This document shows, piece by piece, positions 9,012 to 20,090 of a stretch of 64,000 nucleotides of DNA; positions within the stretch are counted from its first letter, which is position 1, and every line of letters begins with the position of its first letter. Location of the stretch: contig NZ_JALBGV010000006.1 in the NCBI RefSeq assembly GCF_023006505.1, forward strand, positions 62,001 through 126,000. The letters are read 5' to 3'. Under the pieces are notes generated by a model, which saw only the letters and a program-made list of their open reading frames with translations, was not told where the DNA came from and ran no database searches. Position numbers and translations under genes: made by a program. Source of the stretch: Neorhizobium sp. SHOUNA12A (GTDB taxonomy: Bacteria > Pseudomonadota > Alphaproteobacteria > Rhizobiales > Rhizobiaceae).

Positions 9012-10181
9012 ATGTGGCTCGGCAATTTCACCCTCGTTCTGCCGAACGAGGTAGTGAATTCAGGTTCTGTGCGGATTGAAGATGGCGTGATCGCCGAAAT
9101 CCGCGCCGAACCGGTCGCGGGCGCCGTGATCGACGGTGGCGGGCGGCTGCTGATGCCGGGCTTCGTCGATCTGCATGGCGACATGATCGAGCGCGAGATC
9201 GCGCCGCGGCCGAACGCCCAGATGCCGATCGATTTCGGCATCCATGAACTGGATAAGAAGCTTGCCGCCGCCGGCGTCACCACGGCCTATGCGGCGGTTT
9301 CCTTCGCGACCGAAAGCGTCTACGGCCATGTCCGCTCGCTGGAGACGACCTCGGCCATCATCGAAGGCATCAACCGCCTGCGCGACAACCTGCTGATCGA
9401 CCACCGCGTTCACGCCCGTTATGAGATCACCAATGTCGGAGCCGCGCCGGCGCTCGAACGGCTGCTGAAAGCCGACGAGATCGACATGGTATCGCTCACC
9501 GACCATACGCCGGGCCAGGGTCAGTACAACAACATCGCCGCCTATATCGCCAGCATTTCCGAGCGCCGGGCGATTTCCGAGGAAATGGCCGCCGAGATCG
9601 TTCAGAAGCGCATTGCCATGCGCGAAGATCCGCAGATCGAGGTGAAGCTGAAGGAAATCGTTTCGCTCTCCTTGCAACACGGCCTGTCGCTTGCCTCCCA
9701 TGACGACGACAGCGTCGAGAAGGTGGCCGAGATGTTCGATCTCGGCGTGACGATCAGCGAATTCCCGGTAAGCTTGCCGGCCGCCGAGGAGGCGCGCCGA
9801 CGCGGGCTCTGGACGCTGATGGGCGCCCCGAACGCGCTGCGCGGCCAGTCGATGTCCGGCAATCTCAGCGCGCTCGACGCCGCCAAGGCCGGTCTGTTGA
9901 CGGTGATTGCCGCCGATTACCATCCGGCCGCCTTCGTGCCGGGCATCTTCAAGCTGGCGGAGGCATCGGCAGGCGGCCTGCCGGCAGCCGTCGCCATGGC
10001 GACCGGCAATGCTGCCCGTTCCGCCGGTCTGACGGATCGCGGCGAGATCGCGGTCGGCCAGCGCGCCGATCTGGTCGTGGTGGAAAAGGGCGACGTGCAC
10101 CGCATCCGCGCCACCTTCCGCGCCGGCCGCTTCGTCTATAGCGACGGCACGCTGCACCCGCTCCGGGCATTGGCGGCGTAA
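9012..10181 (+). CDS. phnM: Alpha-D-ribose 1-methylphosphonate 5-triphosphate diphosphatase
   Basis: Removes pyrophosphate from ribose-1-methylphosphonate 5-triphosphate in the C-P lyase pathway of phosphonate use. The 389-residue amidohydrolase-fold protein has the metal-binding DLHGDMIERE motif (about 54-63; HxD with the PhnM-type GD), GVTTAYAAVSF, SLTDHTPGQGQY (about 160-171), LASHDDDS (about 230-237) and the late Asp in VIAADYHPAAF. Length is typical. AGGAGAAAG precedes ATG 9012 by a few bases. It stands alone here; the rest of the phn operon is not in the window. A candidate Pho box lies upstream, consistent with phosphate-starvation control. Confidence 0.93.
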   Translation: MWLGNFTLVLPNEVVNSGSVRIEDGVIAEIRAEPVAGAVIDGGGRLLMPGFVDLHGDMIEREIAPRPNAQMPIDFGIHELDKKLAAAGVTTAYAAVSFATESVYGHVRSLETTSAIIEGINRLRDNLLIDHRVHARYEITNVGAAPALERLLKADEIDMVSLTDHTPGQGQYNNIAAYIASISERRAISEEMAAEIVQKRIAMREDPQIEVKLKEIVSLSLQHGLSLASHDDDSVEKVAEMFDLGVTISEFPVSLPAAEEARRRGLWTLMGAPNALRGQSMSGNLSALDAAKAGLLTVIAADYHPAAFVPGIFKLAEASAGGLPAAVAMATGNAARSAGLTDRGEIAVGQRADLVVVEKGDVHRIRATFRAGRFVYSDGTLHPLRALAA

Positions 10182-10191
10182 GGCTCGGATT

Positions 10192-10710
10192 CTATTCCTC
10201 CCAGGACTTCTGGTTCTTCGGCAACCTGCCTGTCGGGTCGATGACGTGGACGCGATGCGGCAGGTCGGCTCCCCAGTCCCACAGCACGAGATTGCTGACC
10301 GAGGTTGCGGCCCGGTGGGCGAAGGAGGGGACGAGGATGCCGGCATAAGTGCTGGAAAGATCGTCATAGATCACCCACGACTCCGGTCGCCTGCTTTCCG
10401 AGAGTGCGGACGCCCAGGCGGAGGCCATGACATCAAGCGATATGCCAAGCGCATTTTGCGAAACCTCGTCCGTAAGGTCGGCGATATCGTCGCAATCGAT
10501 ATCGTAGGAGCAGATCGTCAACGGATGGATCTTGTGTCCAAACCCTTGGCTTGCTTCGGTGATCGCACCTTCGATCGAAGTAGAGAGATAGAGTGCCGGT
10601 ATGCCTTTGGGATTGAAGCGGGCACCGCGAATGGCCGCGCCTTCGCCGGAGATCGGGCTGATCGCCCAGCGAGGATCATGGGCGCGATAGCAGACGCCCT
10701 GGAACCTCAA
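10192..10710 (-). CDS. RES domain toxin (NAD-degrading toxin-antitoxin toxin)
   Basis: RES toxins deplete NAD+ or ADP-ribosylate targets when freed from their antitoxin. The predicted 172-residue protein carries the family core: CYRAHDPRWAISPISGEGA, then IRGARFNPKGIPALYLS and AITEAS, which hold the conserved Arg, Glu and Ser region for which the family is named. The frame has no ATG near the expected N-terminus. The likely start is TTG at 10710, whose last bases overlap the antitoxin stop (TTGA), giving translational coupling; the open frame upstream to 10860 lies inside the antitoxin gene. The order is antitoxin first, as in known RES-Xre pairs. It ends 10 bp from the convergent phnM stop. 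Confidence 0.85.
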   Translation of the reverse strand: MRFQGVCYRAHDPRWAISPISGEGAAIRGARFNPKGIPALYLSTSIEGAITEASQGFGHKIHPLTICSYDIDCDDIADLTDEVSQNALGISLDVMASAWASALSESRRPESWVIYDDLSSTYAGILVPSFAHRAATSVSNLVLWDWGADLPHRVHVIDPTGRLPKNQKSWEE

Positions 10711-11069
10711 GCAAAGCCGCCGATCGCCAGGTGATCGAGGTAGTCGCGCAAGGCTGCCGCCTTGCCGCTCTTGACGATGCTCTCTGCTGTCCGGCCACCG
10801 AAGGCCGGAATGGGCTCGGCGCGATACCAGGCGAGGGCTTGCCGTTCGCTTCCTGCCCATTCGCTGACGCGGTGGATGATCTCCGCCATTTCACCGATCC
10901 GTGTGGTCGCTGCAGGAGACTGCGCTCGCTCCTTGCGCTGGAGCGTGTTGGCGGAAAGCCCGGCCGTCTCAGCCAGTTCGCGTTTCGAAATCCCAAGGCG
11001 GATAGAGACGGCTTCGGCTTCCATCGACGGCATCCCTAAATCGAGAATTCGCTGAGTTTTGCCAACCAT
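10707..11069 (-). CDS. Xre/MbcA/ParS-type antitoxin (DUF2384) paired with the RES toxin
   Basis: A 120-residue antitoxin. The N-terminal half has a helix-turn-helix (LGISKRELAETAGLSANTLQ, about 25-44). The C-terminal half is the toxin-binding domain with its hallmark AFGGRTAESIVKSGKAAALR followed by DYLDHLAIGGFA at the end. It should neutralise the RES protein and bind the promoter to autoregulate. ATG 11069 is preceded by GGAGA. A perfect 7-bp inverted repeat (11080-11100) sits just upstream and is a natural operator. The pair interrupts the core genes between phnM and purN, as expected of an acquired stability module. Confidence 0.92.
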   Translation of the reverse strand: MVGKTQRILDLGMPSMEAEAVSIRLGISKRELAETAGLSANTLQRKERAQSPAATTRIGEMAEIIHRVSEWAGSERQALAWYRAEPIPAFGGRTAESIVKSGKAAALRDYLDHLAIGGFA

Positions 11070-11079
11070 ATCCGGTCTC

Positions 11080-11100
11080 CTGTACGAAGATTACGTACAG
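11080..11100. promoter_or_regulatory. Inverted-repeat operator of the RES/Xre operon
   Basis: CTGTACG-AAGATTA-CGTACAG has perfect 7-bp arms around a 7-bp centre, 11 bp upstream of the antitoxin ATG. Its centre-to-centre spacing suits a dimeric Xre-type repressor. It probably overlaps the core promoter and mediates autorepression. Binding is inferred from position and symmetry. Confidence 0.7.
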
Positions 11101-11138
11101 AATGTAGGACGTTTGGCGCTCCATGTCGAGTCCCGGCT

Positions 11139-11822
11139 CTATCTGCCCGCCGAGAAGATCCGCTGATCCGCGATATCGGTCGTTGTGCCGGGGGAGGTGA
11201 TCGTCCGGCCACCCTCCATCCGCACCCTGCCTTCCGCGAGCAGTTTCAGCGCCAGCGGATAGAGCTTGTGCTCGACGGTCAGCACGCGGCCGGCCAAGGT
11301 CTCGGCGGTGTCGTTGGCAAGCAACGGGACGGCGCCCTGGGCGACGATCGGGCCTTCATCCATGCCTTCGGTGACGAAATGTACGGTGCAGCCGGCGATC
11401 TTCACGCCGGCCTGGATGGCGCGTTCATGGGTATGGAGGCCCGGGAAGAGCGGCAGAAGGGCAGGATGGATGTTGAGGATGCGGCCCTCGTAGCGGCTGA
11501 TGAATTCGGCGGAGAATAGCCGCATGTAGCCGGCGAGGCAGAGGATGTCTGGCCGGACCTCGTCGAGGGCCGCGAGGATCGCCGCCTCGTGTTCGGCCTT
11601 GCCGGCAAAACCCTTGCGTTCGAAGACGAAGGTTTTGATGCCGCGCGCCTGCGCCTTCTCGATGCCGCCCGCCGAGGGTTTGTCGGAGAAGACTGCGACG
11701 ATTTCGGCCGGGAAATCCGGTGCGGTGCAGGCATCGGCGAGCGCCAGCATGTTGGAGCCGCCACCGGATATGAACACGGCGACGCGCTTTCTGCGCGCCG
11801 TTTCTGCCGCCAGTGCGCTCAT
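11139..11822 (-). CDS. purN: Phosphoribosylglycinamide formyltransferase
   Basis: Transfers a formyl group from 10-formyl-tetrahydrofolate to GAR in purine synthesis. The 227-residue protein has the phosphate-binding [10 protein letters not shown] loop (about 19-28), the catalytic Asn-His in [14 protein letters not shown] (about 114-127), and the Asp of [13 protein letters not shown] (about 149-161). Length is slightly above the E. coli enzyme because of a short N-terminal and C-terminal extension. It follows purM with a 4-bp ATGA overlap (11819-11822), so the two are translationally coupled and co-regulated. Confidence 0.96.
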   Translation of the reverse strand: MSALAAETARRKRVAVFISGGGSNMLALADACTAPDFPAEIVAVFSDKPSAGGIEKAQARGIKTFVFERKGFAGKAEHEAAILAALDEVRPDILCLAGYMRLFSAEFISRYEGRILNIHPALLPLFPGLHTHERAIQAGVKIAGCTVHFVTEGMDEGPIVAQGAVPLLANDTAETLAGRVLTVEHKLYPLALKLLAEGRVRMEGGRTITSPGTTTDIADQRIFSAGR

Positions 11823-12892
11823 AGTCCGAGCGTGCCCTGGTAGATCACGCCGGGGCCGCCTTCGGCGCGCTCGACCATGCGGCCGAGCGGCACGACGATC
11901 TCGCCCTCACCGGTCAGGATATCGGCGACCGCCTGGGCGTTCTCGGGCGCGACCACGACGATCATGCCGACACCGCAGTTGAAGGTGCGCAGCATTTCCT
12001 TCGGTTCGACGCCGCCGGTTTTGGCGAGCCACGAGAAGACGGGCGGGACAGGGATGGAGTCGAGATCGATTTCGGCCGCCAGGTTTTTCGGCAGCACGCG
12101 CGGAATGTTTTCCGGAAAACCGCCGCCCGTAATGTGGGCGAGCGCCTTCAGGGCGCCGGTCTCGCGGATCGCCTTCAGCAGCGGCTTCACGTAGATGCGG
12201 GTCGGCGTCAAAAGCGCCTCACCCAGAGTCATGCCCTCACGGAAGGGGGCGGGTGCGTCCCAGGCGAGGCCCGAAAGCGTCACGATCTTGCGGACCAGCG
12301 AAAAGCCGTTCGAATGAACGCCGGAGGAGGTGAGGCCGAGGATGACGTCGCCGGAAGCGATATCGCCGACCGGCAGCAATTGGCCGCGCTCGGCGGCACC
12401 GACTGCAAAACCGGCGAGGTCGTAGTCGCCGTCGGAATACATGCCGGGCATTTCGGCGGTCTCGCCGCCGATCAGCGCGCAGCCCGCCTCGCGGCAGCCG
12501 GCGGCGATGCCGGAGACGATTGCCGCACCCTGGTCCGGGTCGAGCTTGCCGGTGGCGAAATAGTCGAGGAAGAGCAGCGGCTCGGCGCCCTGGACGACGA
12601 GATCGTTGACGCACATGGCGACAAGGTCGATCCCGACGGTGTCGTGGAAATTGGCGTCGATGGCGATCTTCAGCTTGGTGCCGACGCCGTCATTGGCGGC
12701 AACCAGGATCGGATCGGTGAAGCCCGCGGCCTTGAGGTCGAAGAGGCCGCCGAAGCCGCCGATCTCGCCGTCTGCGCCGGGCCGGCGGGTCGAGCGCACG
12801 GCCGGCTTGATCTTCTCGACCATGAGGTTGCCCGCGTCGATATCGACGCCGGCATCGCTATAGGTGAGACCGTTCTTGCCCGCCTCGCTCAT
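11819..12892 (-). CDS. purM: Phosphoribosylformylglycinamidine cyclo-ligase (AIR synthetase)
   Basis: ATP-dependent cyclisation of FGAM to AIR in purine synthesis. The 357-residue protein starts with the typical [14 protein letters not shown], followed by the Gly-rich [29 protein letters not shown]-type segment (here [14 protein letters not shown]), [11 protein letters not shown] (about 137-147) and [17 protein letters not shown] (about 183-199). GGAGATGAACG precedes ATG 12892. It is first in the purMN operon and divergent from the AI-2E permease gene with 179 bp between them. Confidence 0.97.
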   Translation of the reverse strand: MSEAGKNGLTYSDAGVDIDAGNLMVEKIKPAVRSTRRPGADGEIGGFGGLFDLKAAGFTDPILVAANDGVGTKLKIAIDANFHDTVGIDLVAMCVNDLVVQGAEPLLFLDYFATGKLDPDQGAAIVSGIAAGCREAGCALIGGETAEMPGMYSDGDYDLAGFAVGAAERGQLLPVGDIASGDVILGLTSSGVHSNGFSLVRKIVTLSGLAWDAPAPFREGMTLGEALLTPTRIYVKPLLKAIRETGALKALAHITGGGFPENIPRVLPKNLAAEIDLDSIPVPPVFSWLAKTGGVEPKEMLRTFNCGVGMIVVVAPENAQAVADILTGEGEIVVPLGRMVERAEGGPGVIYQGTLGL

Positions 12893-13071
12893 CGTTCATC
12901 TCCAATGATCGTTGTAGCGGCCCGCAATTGCACGACATGGCGCCGGATGCAAGCGTTGGACGCGGTTTTGAAGGCTTTTCACAGGTCTTGCTGCACCGCT
13001 TCCAAACCCTTGACCTGCGTTACCGGCTTCCCTATCCCTTTTTTCGCCCGGGCAATTCAGAGGAAGCGGCG

Positions 13072-14304
13072 ATGGCATATCATATCAGCGGCGCGAGCCT
13101 GAAGCGCTACATCTTCTTCTGGGTCGGCGTTCTCGTCGTCTTCGTGGTGTTTCTGTGGTTCTTCCGTTCGATCCTGCTGCCTTTCGTAGCTGGCATGGCG
13201 CTCGCCTACTTCCTCGATCCGGTGGCCGACTGGCTGGAACGGCGGGGCCTGAGCCGGCTGATGGCGACGGTGGTGATCCTCGTCTGTTTCGTGCTGGTCT
13301 TCGCCCTGTCGCTGATGCTGGTGATCCCGATCATCATCAACCAGTTCACCGAGTTCGCCGCCGCCCTGCCGGGCTATATTTCCCAACTGCAGCAGATCAT
13401 ATCGAGCCCGGAAAGCTCGTTCCTGCCGCATTGGATCAGCGCCCAGATCGAGACGGTCAAGCAGAATTTCTCCGAAGTGCTGAGCCAGGGCGCCGGCTTC
13501 GTCGGTTCGCTGCTCACCCAGATCTGGAATTCCGGCAAGGCGATCATCGATGTCGTGTCGCTTTTGATCGTCACGCCCGTCGTCGCCTTCTATATCCTGC
13601 TCGACTGGGACCGCATGGTTGCCAAGGTCGATAGCTGGGTGCCGCGCGACCAGGTGGCGACGGTGCGCGAGATCGCCCGGGAAATGGATGAATCGGTCGC
13701 CGGTTTCATTCGCGGCCAGGGCTCGCTCTGCCTCATCCTCGGCATCTTCTATGCGGTCGGTTTGTCCGTTGTCGGCCTGAATTTCGGGCTTCTGATCGGC
13801 TTCGTCGCCGGCATGATCAGTTTCGTTCCTTATATAGGCTCGCTGATCGGCTTGGTGCTCTCTGTCGGCGTGGCGCTGGTGCAGTTCTGGCCGGATTATC
13901 CGTGGATCATGGCCGTTGCCGGCGTCTTCTTCGTCGGCCAGTTCATCGAGGGCAACATCCTGCAGCCGAAGCTGGTCGGAGAAAGCGTCGGCCTGCATCC
14001 GGTCTGGCTGATGTTCGCGCTGTTTGCCTTCGGCGCCATATTCGGCTTCGTCGGCCTGCTGATCGCGGTGCCCGCTGCGGCCGTTGTCGGCGTCCTTGTC
14101 CGTTTCGTGCTGTCGCGGTATCTTGACAGCGACATCTATTACGGCCGAGCGGCCGCTCTTCCCTGGGAAGAGGCCGAACCACCGCATGTGCTGGAACATG
14201 CCGAAAACGGCGCAGAGATAACCGCCCCGAATGATCCTCACGCGCCGGATAATTCTCAAGCGCCGGATGATCCTCAAGCGAATGACTCTCAGAAGAGCAT
14301 TTGA
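13072..14304 (+). CDS. AI-2E family (PerM-type) membrane permease
   Basis: A 410-residue inner-membrane protein with about eight hydrophobic segments: two near the N-terminus (YIFFWVGVLVVFVVFLWFF, LLPFVAGMALAYFLDP), one at about 65-90, then a soluble stretch and a cluster from about 155 onward including PVVAFYILLDWDRM, FVPYIGSLIGLVLSVGVAL and VFFVGQFIEGNILQPKLVG, which is the family signature. The substrate is unknown; the family name is historical. The start at 13072 has AGAGGAAG upstream and fits the family; the frame stays open to 12928. The C-terminal tail is an acidic Pro/Asp/Gln repeat. The stop is 7 bp before hdaA, so they probably form an operon. Confidence 0.9.
   Translation: MAYHISGASLKRYIFFWVGVLVVFVVFLWFFRSILLPFVAGMALAYFLDPVADWLERRGLSRLMATVVILVCFVLVFALSLMLVIPIIINQFTEFAAALPGYISQLQQIISSPESSFLPHWISAQIETVKQNFSEVLSQGAGFVGSLLTQIWNSGKAIIDVVSLLIVTPVVAFYILLDWDRMVAKVDSWVPRDQVATVREIAREMDESVAGFIRGQGSLCLILGIFYAVGLSVVGLNFGLLIGFVAGMISFVPYIGSLIGLVLSVGVALVQFWPDYPWIMAVAGVFFVGQFIEGNILQPKLVGESVGLHPVWLMFALFAFGAIFGFVGLLIAVPAAAVVGVLVRFVLSRYLDSDIYYGRAAALPWEEAEPPHVLEHAENGAEITAPNDPHAPDNSQAPDDPQANDSQKSI
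14230..14292 (+). repeat. Short degenerate tandem repeat in the permease C-terminus
   Basis: Two adjacent 18-bp units, CCGGATAATTCTCAAGCG and CCGGATGATCCTCAAGCG (16 of 18 identical), are flanked by partial units. They encode PDNSQA-PDDPQA within a Pro/Asp/Gln tail. The repeat length is a multiple of three, so copy changes would keep the frame. Confidence 0.7.
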
Positions 14305-14311
14305 AAGACCA

Positions 14312-15031
14312 ATGACCGAGACCAGCGAGCGCGAGCGGCGCAGACAAGAGCAGCTGCCGCTGCAATTCACTCATGATGCGGCGAGAACCCGGGACGACCT
14401 CCTGGTGTCCGAACGCCTGGCTGCGGCCGTGGCGATCGTCGACGAATGGCCGGCCTGGCCGTCGCCGGTCGTCGTGCTGGCCGGCCCGGTAGGTTCGGGA
14501 AAATCCCACCTGGCGCATATCTGGCGGGAAAAGGCGGGAGCCGCCGAGATCCATCCCGTCGCCGGCTCGAATGCCGCGGCGATTGCCGCAGCGGGTCCAG
14601 TCCTGTTCGAGGATGCCGAACGCCGCGGTTTCGACGAAACCGAACTCTTCCACGTCATCAACAGCGTGCGCGAGAACGGCCATAGCCTGCTGATGACCTC
14701 ACGCCTGTGGCCGGTCTCCTGGGGCGTTACCCTGCCGGACCTCAAATCCCGGCTGAAGGCGGCGACCGTCGTGGAAATCGGCGAGCCGGACGAGGACCTT
14801 TTGGCCCAGGTGATCGTCAAGCTGTTCGCCGACCGCCAGCTTTATATCGACGATAAACTGGTGGGCTACATCGTCAACCGCATGGAACGGTCGCTCGGTG
14901 CGGCGCAGACGATCGTCGAGCGGCTGGACCGCCTGGCGCTGGCGCGTGGTACCAGGATAACCCGTCCGCTGGCGGCGGAAGTGTTGAACGATTTTGGGAA
15001 TTCCGGGACCGCTGCCGGCGCTGACGATTGA
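14312..15031 (+). CDS. hdaA: DnaA-inactivating Hda homologue (HdaA)
   Basis: Promotes hydrolysis of DnaA-bound ATP after initiation when loaded on the sliding clamp, so it limits chromosome replication to once per cycle. The 239-residue protein has a clamp-binding motif QLPLQF at residues 14-19, a Walker A GPVGSGKSH (about 58-66), a Walker B-like LFEDAE (about 95-100), a sensor segment LLMTSRLWPVSWG and a lid region ERSLGAAQTIVERLDRLAL typical of the DnaA AAA+ fold. There is no C-terminal DNA-binding domain, which separates it from DnaA. The start at 14312 places the clamp motif near the N-terminus; the upstream open frame reads through the repeat of the preceding gene and is unlikely. Confidence 0.9.
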   Translation: MTETSERERRRQEQLPLQFTHDAARTRDDLLVSERLAAAVAIVDEWPAWPSPVVVLAGPVGSGKSHLAHIWREKAGAAEIHPVAGSNAAAIAAAGPVLFEDAERRGFDETELFHVINSVRENGHSLLMTSRLWPVSWGVTLPDLKSRLKAATVVEIGEPDEDLLAQVIVKLFADRQLYIDDKLVGYIVNRMERSLGAAQTIVERLDRLALARGTRITRPLAAEVLNDFGNSGTAAGADD

Positions 15032-15082
15032 CTGTGACAGTTCCCTCGTCAAACTGTATTCGGCCCCAAGGGGTAGCATGGG

Positions 15083-17284
<2,202 letters not shown>

Positions 17285-17289
17285 GCACT

Positions 17290-18810
17290 ATGGTACGATC
17301 AGAAGCCCAGGGGCGCCTCCCGGGAGTCGCTCCTGTCTCCGTTATCGACATCGGCTCTAACTCCGTCCGCGTCGTCATCTACGAAGGCTTATCCCGCGCC
17401 CCGACTGTTCTCTTCAACGAGAAGGTGCTGTGCGGCCTTGGCAAGGGGCTCGGTTCGAACGGGCGCATGGATGACGAGGGTGTCGAGCGCGCCCTGTCGT
17501 CGCTGAAGCGTTTTCGCGCGCTTTCCACCCAGGCTCGCGCCACCGAAGTCTATGTGCTGGCGACCGCTGCCGCTCGCGAGGCGTCGAACGGCCCGGATTT
17601 CATCCGCCAGGCAGAGGAGATTCTCGGCCAGCAGATCCAGCTTCTGTCCGGCGAGGAAGAGGCCCGTTATTCGGCACTCGGCGTCATCAGCGGCTTTCAC
17701 GATCCGGACGGCATTGCCGGCGACCTTGGCGGCGGCTCGCTTGAACTGATCGATATCAAGGGCAAGGAATTCGGCAAGGGCATCACCCTGCCGCTCGGGG
17801 GCCTGCGACTGTCGGAATCCTCCGGAAATTCGCTCTCCAAGGCGCGCGCCTTCGCCCGCAAGCAGGTCAATACGGCGCGGTTTTTGGAGAACGGCGCGGG
17901 CCGCACCTTTTATGCGGTCGGCGGCACCTGGCGCAACATCGCCAAGCTGCACATGGAGATGAGCAAATATCCGCTGCACATGATGCAGGGCTACGAGCTT
18001 ACGCTTGAGGAGATGCAGAAATTCCTCGACGAGGTGATCGCCGCCAAGGATAGCAAGGACCCGGCCTGGCAGGCGGTTTCGAAAAACCGCCGTTCGCTGC
18101 TGCCCTTCGGCGCAATCGCCATGCAGGAAGTGCTGGCCATCATGAAGCCGGCCAGGGTGAGCTTTTCCGCCCAGGGCGTTCGCGAAGGTTATCTGTTTTC
18201 GCGACTGCCGGACGAGGAGCGGGAAAGCGATCCGCTGCTGGTCGCCGCCGACCAACTGGCCATCCTGCGCGCCCGATCGCCCGAACACGCCCGCGAGCTC
18301 GCCGAATGGACCGGCCGCATGGTGCCGGCCTTCGGGATCGTCGAGACGGAAGAGGAAAGCCGTTATCGCCAGGCCGCCTGCCTGCTCGCCGATATCAGCT
18401 GGCGCGCCCATCCAGATTATCGCGGCCTGCAGGCGCTAAACCTGATCGCCCACTCCTCCTTCGTCGGCATCACCCATGCCGGCCGGGCCTATCTGGCGCT
18501 CGCAAACTACTACCGTTTCGAAGGCTTGCATGACGACGGTGCCACCGGCCCGCTGGCGACGATCGCGACGCCACGGCTGCTCGATCTTGCAAAGCTGCTC
18601 GGCGGTCTGCTCCGGGTCGTCTACCTCTTCTCGGCCTCGATGCCGGGTCTCGTCCACCACCTGACCTTCCGCCCGTCCTCGGAACCGGATCTCGACCTTG
18701 AATTCGTGGTGCCGTCCGCCTACCGCGATTTCGCCGGCGAGCGGCTGGACGGCCGCCTGCAGCAGCTGGCGAGGCTGACGGGCAAACGGCTGGCGTTCCG
18801 GTTCGAGTAG
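17290..18810 (+). CDS. ppx: Exopolyphosphatase (Ppx/GppA family)
   Basis: Removes terminal phosphate from polyphosphate (and possibly pppGpp). The 506-residue protein shows the ASKHA phosphate loops: SVIDIGSNSVRVVIYEG (about 17-33), then LATAAAREASNG (about 95-106), the catalytic Glu in LSGEEEARYSALGV (about 119-132) and GDLGGGSLELIDI (about 143-155). The C-terminal half is the HD-like helical domain. It follows ppk by 5 bp, a common pairing that lets the cell balance polyphosphate. A C/A-mismatched hairpin near 18841-18863 lies downstream but lacks a T-run. Confidence 0.95.
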   Translation: MVRSEAQGRLPGVAPVSVIDIGSNSVRVVIYEGLSRAPTVLFNEKVLCGLGKGLGSNGRMDDEGVERALSSLKRFRALSTQARATEVYVLATAAAREASNGPDFIRQAEEILGQQIQLLSGEEEARYSALGVISGFHDPDGIAGDLGGGSLELIDIKGKEFGKGITLPLGGLRLSESSGNSLSKARAFARKQVNTARFLENGAGRTFYAVGGTWRNIAKLHMEMSKYPLHMMQGYELTLEEMQKFLDEVIAAKDSKDPAWQAVSKNRRSLLPFGAIAMQEVLAIMKPARVSFSAQGVREGYLFSRLPDEERESDPLLVAADQLAILRARSPEHARELAEWTGRMVPAFGIVETEEESRYRQAACLLADISWRAHPDYRGLQALNLIAHSSFVGITHAGRAYLALANYYRFEGLHDDGATGPLATIATPRLLDLAKLLGGLLRVVYLFSASMPGLVHHLTFRPSSEPDLDLEFVVPSAYRDFAGERLDGRLQQLARLTGKRLAFRFE

Positions 18811-18969
18811 GCCGGGCAGGGGCGCGCGAAGCTGGGGCCAGGCACGGGATGCGATCCCATGCCGGCCGCCTTCGGCACCCTCATTCGACCTGAGAGCATA
18901 CTCCGATTGGACGACTTCCCTGGCGACGCCGTTGATTTATTTTACGGGCCGCCAAAAGGGAGGAGATGG

Positions 18970-19167
18970 ATGTCATACCTGCATATCTGGATCTGGGCGA
19001 CGCTCGCGTTCGTCGTTTGCGCGACGCTGATGACGCTGGGTTACTTCAACATCGAAGGAAAGCTGCTCGCCCCGCCGCCCTTCTATCTGGAAACCTGGGC
19101 GGGACTGATGGCCTTCGTGACGATATCTGCCGCATTCATCAAATGGCTGTTCAATTATCGCGGGTAG
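18970..19167 (+). CDS. Small membrane protein, unknown function
   Basis: A predicted 65-residue protein with two hydrophobic stretches (IWIWATLAFVVCATLMTLGY at about 6-25 and a weaker one from TWAGLMAFVTISAAFIKWLF). AGGAG lies 4 bases before ATG 18970. I do not recognise the family. It sits between ppx and the DJ-1/PfpI gene on the same strand. The amino-acid pattern (Lys/Arg only at the ends, clean hydrophobic spans) argues that it is real rather than a chance frame. Confidence 0.6.
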   Translation: MSYLHIWIWATLAFVVCATLMTLGYFNIEGKLLAPPPFYLETWAGLMAFVTISAAFIKWLFNYRG

Positions 19168-19263
19168 GGAGCCGGAGGCGATTTTTTCGGTTGCGTCCAC
19201 CAGCATTTTCATGTGCATGCTCGCGAAACCGATATTATTCGTCAACTGGCTGAGCAAGCTTGG

Positions 19264-19971
19264 ATGTCTGTGAGCGCACCCCCTCGTGAGATCGGCTTTG
19301 TCCTGTTTGCCGGGTTGAGGCAACTCGATTTGACGGGGCCTTGGGAAGTTCTGACGCGGCTGCCGAATACGCGTTGCCATCTGCTGGCCGAGGGACGCGC
19401 TCCCGTTCGAAGTGCGAGCGGACTGAGTATCGTCCCAAGCATGTTGCTTGAAGAATGCGGTCAACTCGACATCGTTGTTGTTCCGGGCGGGCCCGGTCAT
19501 CTCGATGCGATGCAGGACGAACGTCTTCTCTCGTTTCTACAGCGCCAGGAGCCCGGCTGTCAGTTCCTGATGGCCGCCTGCACCGGAACACTGGTGCTTG
19601 CCGCCGCTGGTCTGCTTCAGGGCTACGAGTGCACCACTCATTGGACGGCGCTACATCGGCTCTCAGCTTTCGGAGCAATTCCCGTAAATCGGCGGGTCGT
19701 GTTTGACCGGACGCGAGCCACTGGTGGCGGCGTGACGGGAGGTATCGATCTTGGCTTGGTCATGGCCGCCGAACTGGCAGGTGAAGATGTCGCGCGGAAA
19801 ATCCAGCTGATGATGGAATATGCGCCAGAACCTCCATTCGCCGGATCGCCCATCACCGCCGACCCCGCGACAGTGAAGGCGTTGGAAGCACCATCGGATA
19901 TCGCAGATCAGATAAGGGCCATCGATGCCGACGCGATATCCAGACTTCGGCGAGACGCTCGGCTCATCTAG
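19264..19971 (+). CDS. DJ-1/PfpI family protein, isonitrile hydratase-like
   Basis: A 235-residue class I glutamine-amidotransferase-fold protein. The nucleophile-elbow cysteine is in MAACTGTLVLAAAGLL, and VVVPGGPGHLDAMQDE marks the oxyanion/PGG segment. The combination with LDLTGPWEVL near the N-terminus and TTHWTALHRL after the nucleophile resembles isonitrile hydratase and GlxA-type N-domains; the actual substrate is unknown. An in-frame ATG at 19213 is possible, but 19264 gives the usual family N-terminus (PREIGFVLFAGLRQLDLTG). A LysR gene follows 119 bp later. Local base composition is less GC-rich than in neighbours, hinting at later acquisition. Confidence 0.82.
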   Translation: MSVSAPPREIGFVLFAGLRQLDLTGPWEVLTRLPNTRCHLLAEGRAPVRSASGLSIVPSMLLEECGQLDIVVVPGGPGHLDAMQDERLLSFLQRQEPGCQFLMAACTGTLVLAAAGLLQGYECTTHWTALHRLSAFGAIPVNRRVVFDRTRATGGGVTGGIDLGLVMAAELAGEDVARKIQLMMEYAPEPPFAGSPITADPATVKALEAPSDIADQIRAIDADAISRLRRDARLI

Positions 19972-20090
19972 CGATGAGTGGAAGAGCTGTGAACGCGCGC
20001 TGTGTTCGAAAAGGCCGGTTTTGCGCTTCGAACTAGGCACAGGCGAGATTATTCCCTATAGGGGCATAATGAGGATAGCTGTGCTGAAAA

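Noticed and set aside
18841-18863. Hairpin downstream of ppx
   Set aside because: The stem contains a C/A mismatch and no T-run follows, so it is not a convincing terminator.
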